Shown here piece after piece: positions 62,336-64,000 of a stretch of DNA of 64,000 nucleotides. The position numbers were made by a program, and so were the translations under genes. The stretch lies in the NCBI GenBank assembly GCA_041395725.1, contig JAWKZW010000001.1, forward strand, positions 868,001 through 932,000, in the 5' to 3' direction. Position 1 is the stretch's first letter. Every line of letters begins with the position of its first letter. The notes beneath the pieces were generated by a model. It did no database searches. It had not been told where the DNA came from and was given only the letters and a program-made list of their open reading frames with translations. Source of the DNA: Gammaproteobacteria bacterium. GTDB taxonomy: Bacteria > Pseudomonadota > Gammaproteobacteria > Pseudomonadales > Pseudohongiellaceae.

Positions 62336-62591
62336 TGACTGGTTGCTCTCGATAGTCTCGTAAGTCAGGCGATCCGGGAAATTCGTCAGTCCCGGGAGCC
62401 GGGCTCAACGCCATTCTGCACAGCGGGCTCGCCTGGGAGCCGGAGAGTGCCTATAATCGACGACTCTCTCCCTGGCTCAGGGTCAGTCAACAATCTTAGC
62501 GTTTCCACAGGACTAAAGCTATGGAACGGAGTTCCTCACAGACCCGAAACTGTCTCGTCACCCTGCCCGCTTCGCCAGTGCAATTCTCCTC

Positions 62592-63797
62592 ATGCTGACT
62601 GTGCGTCTGAAAAAGGGCCGGGAAGCCTCATTGCTGCGTCATCACCCCTGGGTATTCTCCGGTGCAATCGAGTCGGTGGAAGGCAAGCAGACAGCGGGCG
62701 AGCCGGCAGAGGTGGTCAGTCACGACCACAAACCCCTGGGTGTAGGCGCCTATTCTCCCCAGTCACAGTTACGCGTGCGTCTGTTCAGCTTCCAGGCCAC
62801 CGGCATCGATCGCGCCTTTTTTCGCACTACCCTGACCAGGGCGCTGGCTAAACGGGACAGCCTGCTTAATAACAGCGAGCGCACTGCCTGTCGCCTGGTA
62901 TTCGGAGAATCGGATCACCTGCCGGGACTGGTGGTGGACAAGTACGGTGATTACCTGGTGTGCCAGTTTCTGTTTGCCGGGCTGGAGCCCTGGAAAACCG
63001 ATCTGGTCGAATTGCTGGCTGAACTGACCGGCTGTCGGGGTATCTTTGAACGATCCGACACGGCGGCGCGTAAAAGAGAAGGTCTGGAACCCAGTGAAGG
63101 CCTGCTGTGGGGGGAACCACCCCCGGAAACCCTGTTGATTCGCGAAAATGGCCTGCAACTGGAGGTCGATGTCAGGAGCGGGCAGAAAACCGGTTTCTAC
63201 CTGGACCAGGCCGACAATCGCCAGGTTATCAGGCCCTACTGCCAGGGCCGGGAGGTACTCAATTGTTTCGCCTATACCGGCGCCTTCTCCCTGACCGCAC
63301 TGGCCGCCGGTGCCAGGCGGGTAACCAGCGTCGATTCGTCCCGACCTGCACTTGCCATACTGCAGCGTAATATCCATCACAATGGCCTTGACGAAAACCG
63401 TCACGCCACTGTAGAGGCTAAAGTCGGTAACCTGTTAAGAGAATGGCAGACGCAGGGCCGGCAGGCCGATCTGGTGATCCTGGATCCGCCAAAGTTTGCC
63501 GAACAGAAGTCCCAGGTCATGAAGGCAGCCCGGGCCTACAAGGATCTGGCGATGCAGGCGGTGAAACTTATTTCGCCGGGAGGCTTTCTGGTCACCTTCT
63601 CCTGTTCGGGCGCCATCGACCTGAAGCTGTTTCAAAAAATTACCGCCGACGCTTTTCTCGACGCCGGCCGTGAGGGCGAAATCGTCGATTATCTGCATCA
63701 GTCTGCCGACCACCCGATTGCCCTGGCGTTCCCCGAGAGCCAATACCTCAAGGGTCTGATCTGTCGTGTCAACGACCAGGGGACCTCTCCTCAATAA
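62592..63797 (+). CDS. rlmI: 23S rRNA (cytosine1962-C5)-methyltransferase
   Basis: 401 residues. An N-terminal PUA domain (LTVRLKKGREASLLRHHPWVFSGAI in two parts) is followed by the RlmI core: SDHLPGLVVDKYGDYLV, SGQKTGFYLDQADNR, then the SAM-binding VLNCFAYTGAFSL, VDSSRPAL and the catalytic region VILDPPKFAEQKSQ with TFSCSGAI holding the catalytic Cys. Length matches E. coli RlmI (396). It methylates 23S rRNA at C1962. No strong Shine-Dalgarno site before the ATG. It appears to be a single-gene unit. Confidence 0.95.
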   Translation: MLTVRLKKGREASLLRHHPWVFSGAIESVEGKQTAGEPAEVVSHDHKPLGVGAYSPQSQLRVRLFSFQATGIDRAFFRTTLTRALAKRDSLLNNSERTACRLVFGESDHLPGLVVDKYGDYLVCQFLFAGLEPWKTDLVELLAELTGCRGIFERSDTAARKREGLEPSEGLLWGEPPPETLLIRENGLQLEVDVRSGQKTGFYLDQADNRQVIRPYCQGREVLNCFAYTGAFSLTALAAGARRVTSVDSSRPALAILQRNIHHNGLDENRHATVEAKVGNLLREWQTQGRQADLVILDPPKFAEQKSQVMKAARAYKDLAMQAVKLISPGGFLVTFSCSGAIDLKLFQKITADAFLDAGREGEIVDYLHQSADHPIALAFPESQYLKGLICRVNDQGTSPQ

Positions 63798-64000
63798 CCA
63801 GCTGACCCTGAAAAATCCGCCGGCAAAGCCCGCCTGCTGTCGGTCTGTAACAAGAGCAGACCATTGCTGCACACTACGCCCGGCGGCATTGTCCGCCTGA
63901 CCGTCGCGGTTCCGCAGGATCTGTGCGGAGAATCTTTACGCAACGGGTTTTTCCCGCGCCGTCACCGGGCGCCCGCCTGCAGGCCGAACTCCAGCACCAG
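63798..64000. other. Window end, no assignable gene
   Basis: About 200 bp after rlmI. On the minus strand the last ~40 bases can be read as the tail of a protein ending LEFGLQAGAR and TGA (63962-63964), but this is far too short to support a gene call. No terminator with a U-run is evident after rlmI. Confidence 0.3.

Overview
The window looks like a chromosomal segment of an aerobic, probably aquatic Gammaproteobacterium. That placement is an inference from gene content and style: a TonB-dependent receptor, bacterial NADPH-type GltBD, a fused isobutyryl-CoA mutase (IcmF), RlmI, AsmA, many exported hydrolases and peptidases, c-type cytochromes and a Tat-exported molybdenum hydroxylase. DNA is moderately GC-rich throughout. 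I saw no rRNA, tRNA, CRISPR array, transposase, integrase or phage gene.

Layout. (1) 1-10.8 kb: two copies of one gene cassette, [flavin amine/amino-acid oxidase] - [diheme cytochrome c] - [exported RidA-family imine deaminase]. The first copy is cut by the window edge (1-1330); the second is complete (7824-10808). Between them lie a secreted alpha/beta hydrolase, a membrane-anchored winged-helix regulator and a TonB-dependent receptor. This is the most interesting part of the window: it reads as a periplasmic oxidative-deamination system whose flavoenzyme may pass electrons to a cytochrome c, with RidA clearing the imine product. (2) 11.3-18.9 kb: ClC channel/antiporter, EamA transporter, amidohydrolase, FG-GAP lipoprotein, HNH endonuclease, and a gene-free island (14.2-15.4 kb) holding a perfect 26-bp inverted repeat and two tandem 372-bp structured units. 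(3) 19.0-24.8 kb: a three-gene operon with ATGA overlaps (membrane protein, multicopper oxidase, cupredoxin), an SDR, a periplasmic glycerophosphodiesterase and an unlisted 49-codon membrane protein. (4) 24.9-31.0 kb: an M1-M28-PDZ peptidase fusion with a TolB-like lipoprotein, a PLP-dependent deaminase/desulfhydrase and a small unknown gene. (5) 31.2-36.1 kb: a molybdenum hydroxylase operon (Tat-[2Fe-2S], Mo, FAD with four extra Cys, cytochrome b) behind a repeat-rich upstream region. (6) 36.6-43.0 kb: gltB-gltD. (7) 43.1-46.8 kb: trkH with a shortened KdpD-like kinase and a KdpE-like regulator, all overlapping. (8) 46.9-55.5 kb: lipoprotein amidohydrolase, lone pilin-like protein, AsmA protein, MHS-type MFS transporter, and an alpha/beta hydrolase lacking its nucleophilic serine. 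(9) 55.5-63.8 kb: icmF (TTG start), an ABC-2 exporter pair, a GNAT acetyltransferase, a zinc-ribbon membrane protein and rlmI.

Functional themes: much of the coding capacity is periplasmic redox chemistry (cytochromes c, flavoprotein, molybdoenzyme, multicopper oxidase, cupredoxin) and scavenging of organic nitrogen or peptides. Starts were moved from the longest reading frame where an ATG, a Shine-Dalgarno site, a signal peptide or an ATGA overlap argued for it. All function calls come from motif recognition by eye; no database search was run.
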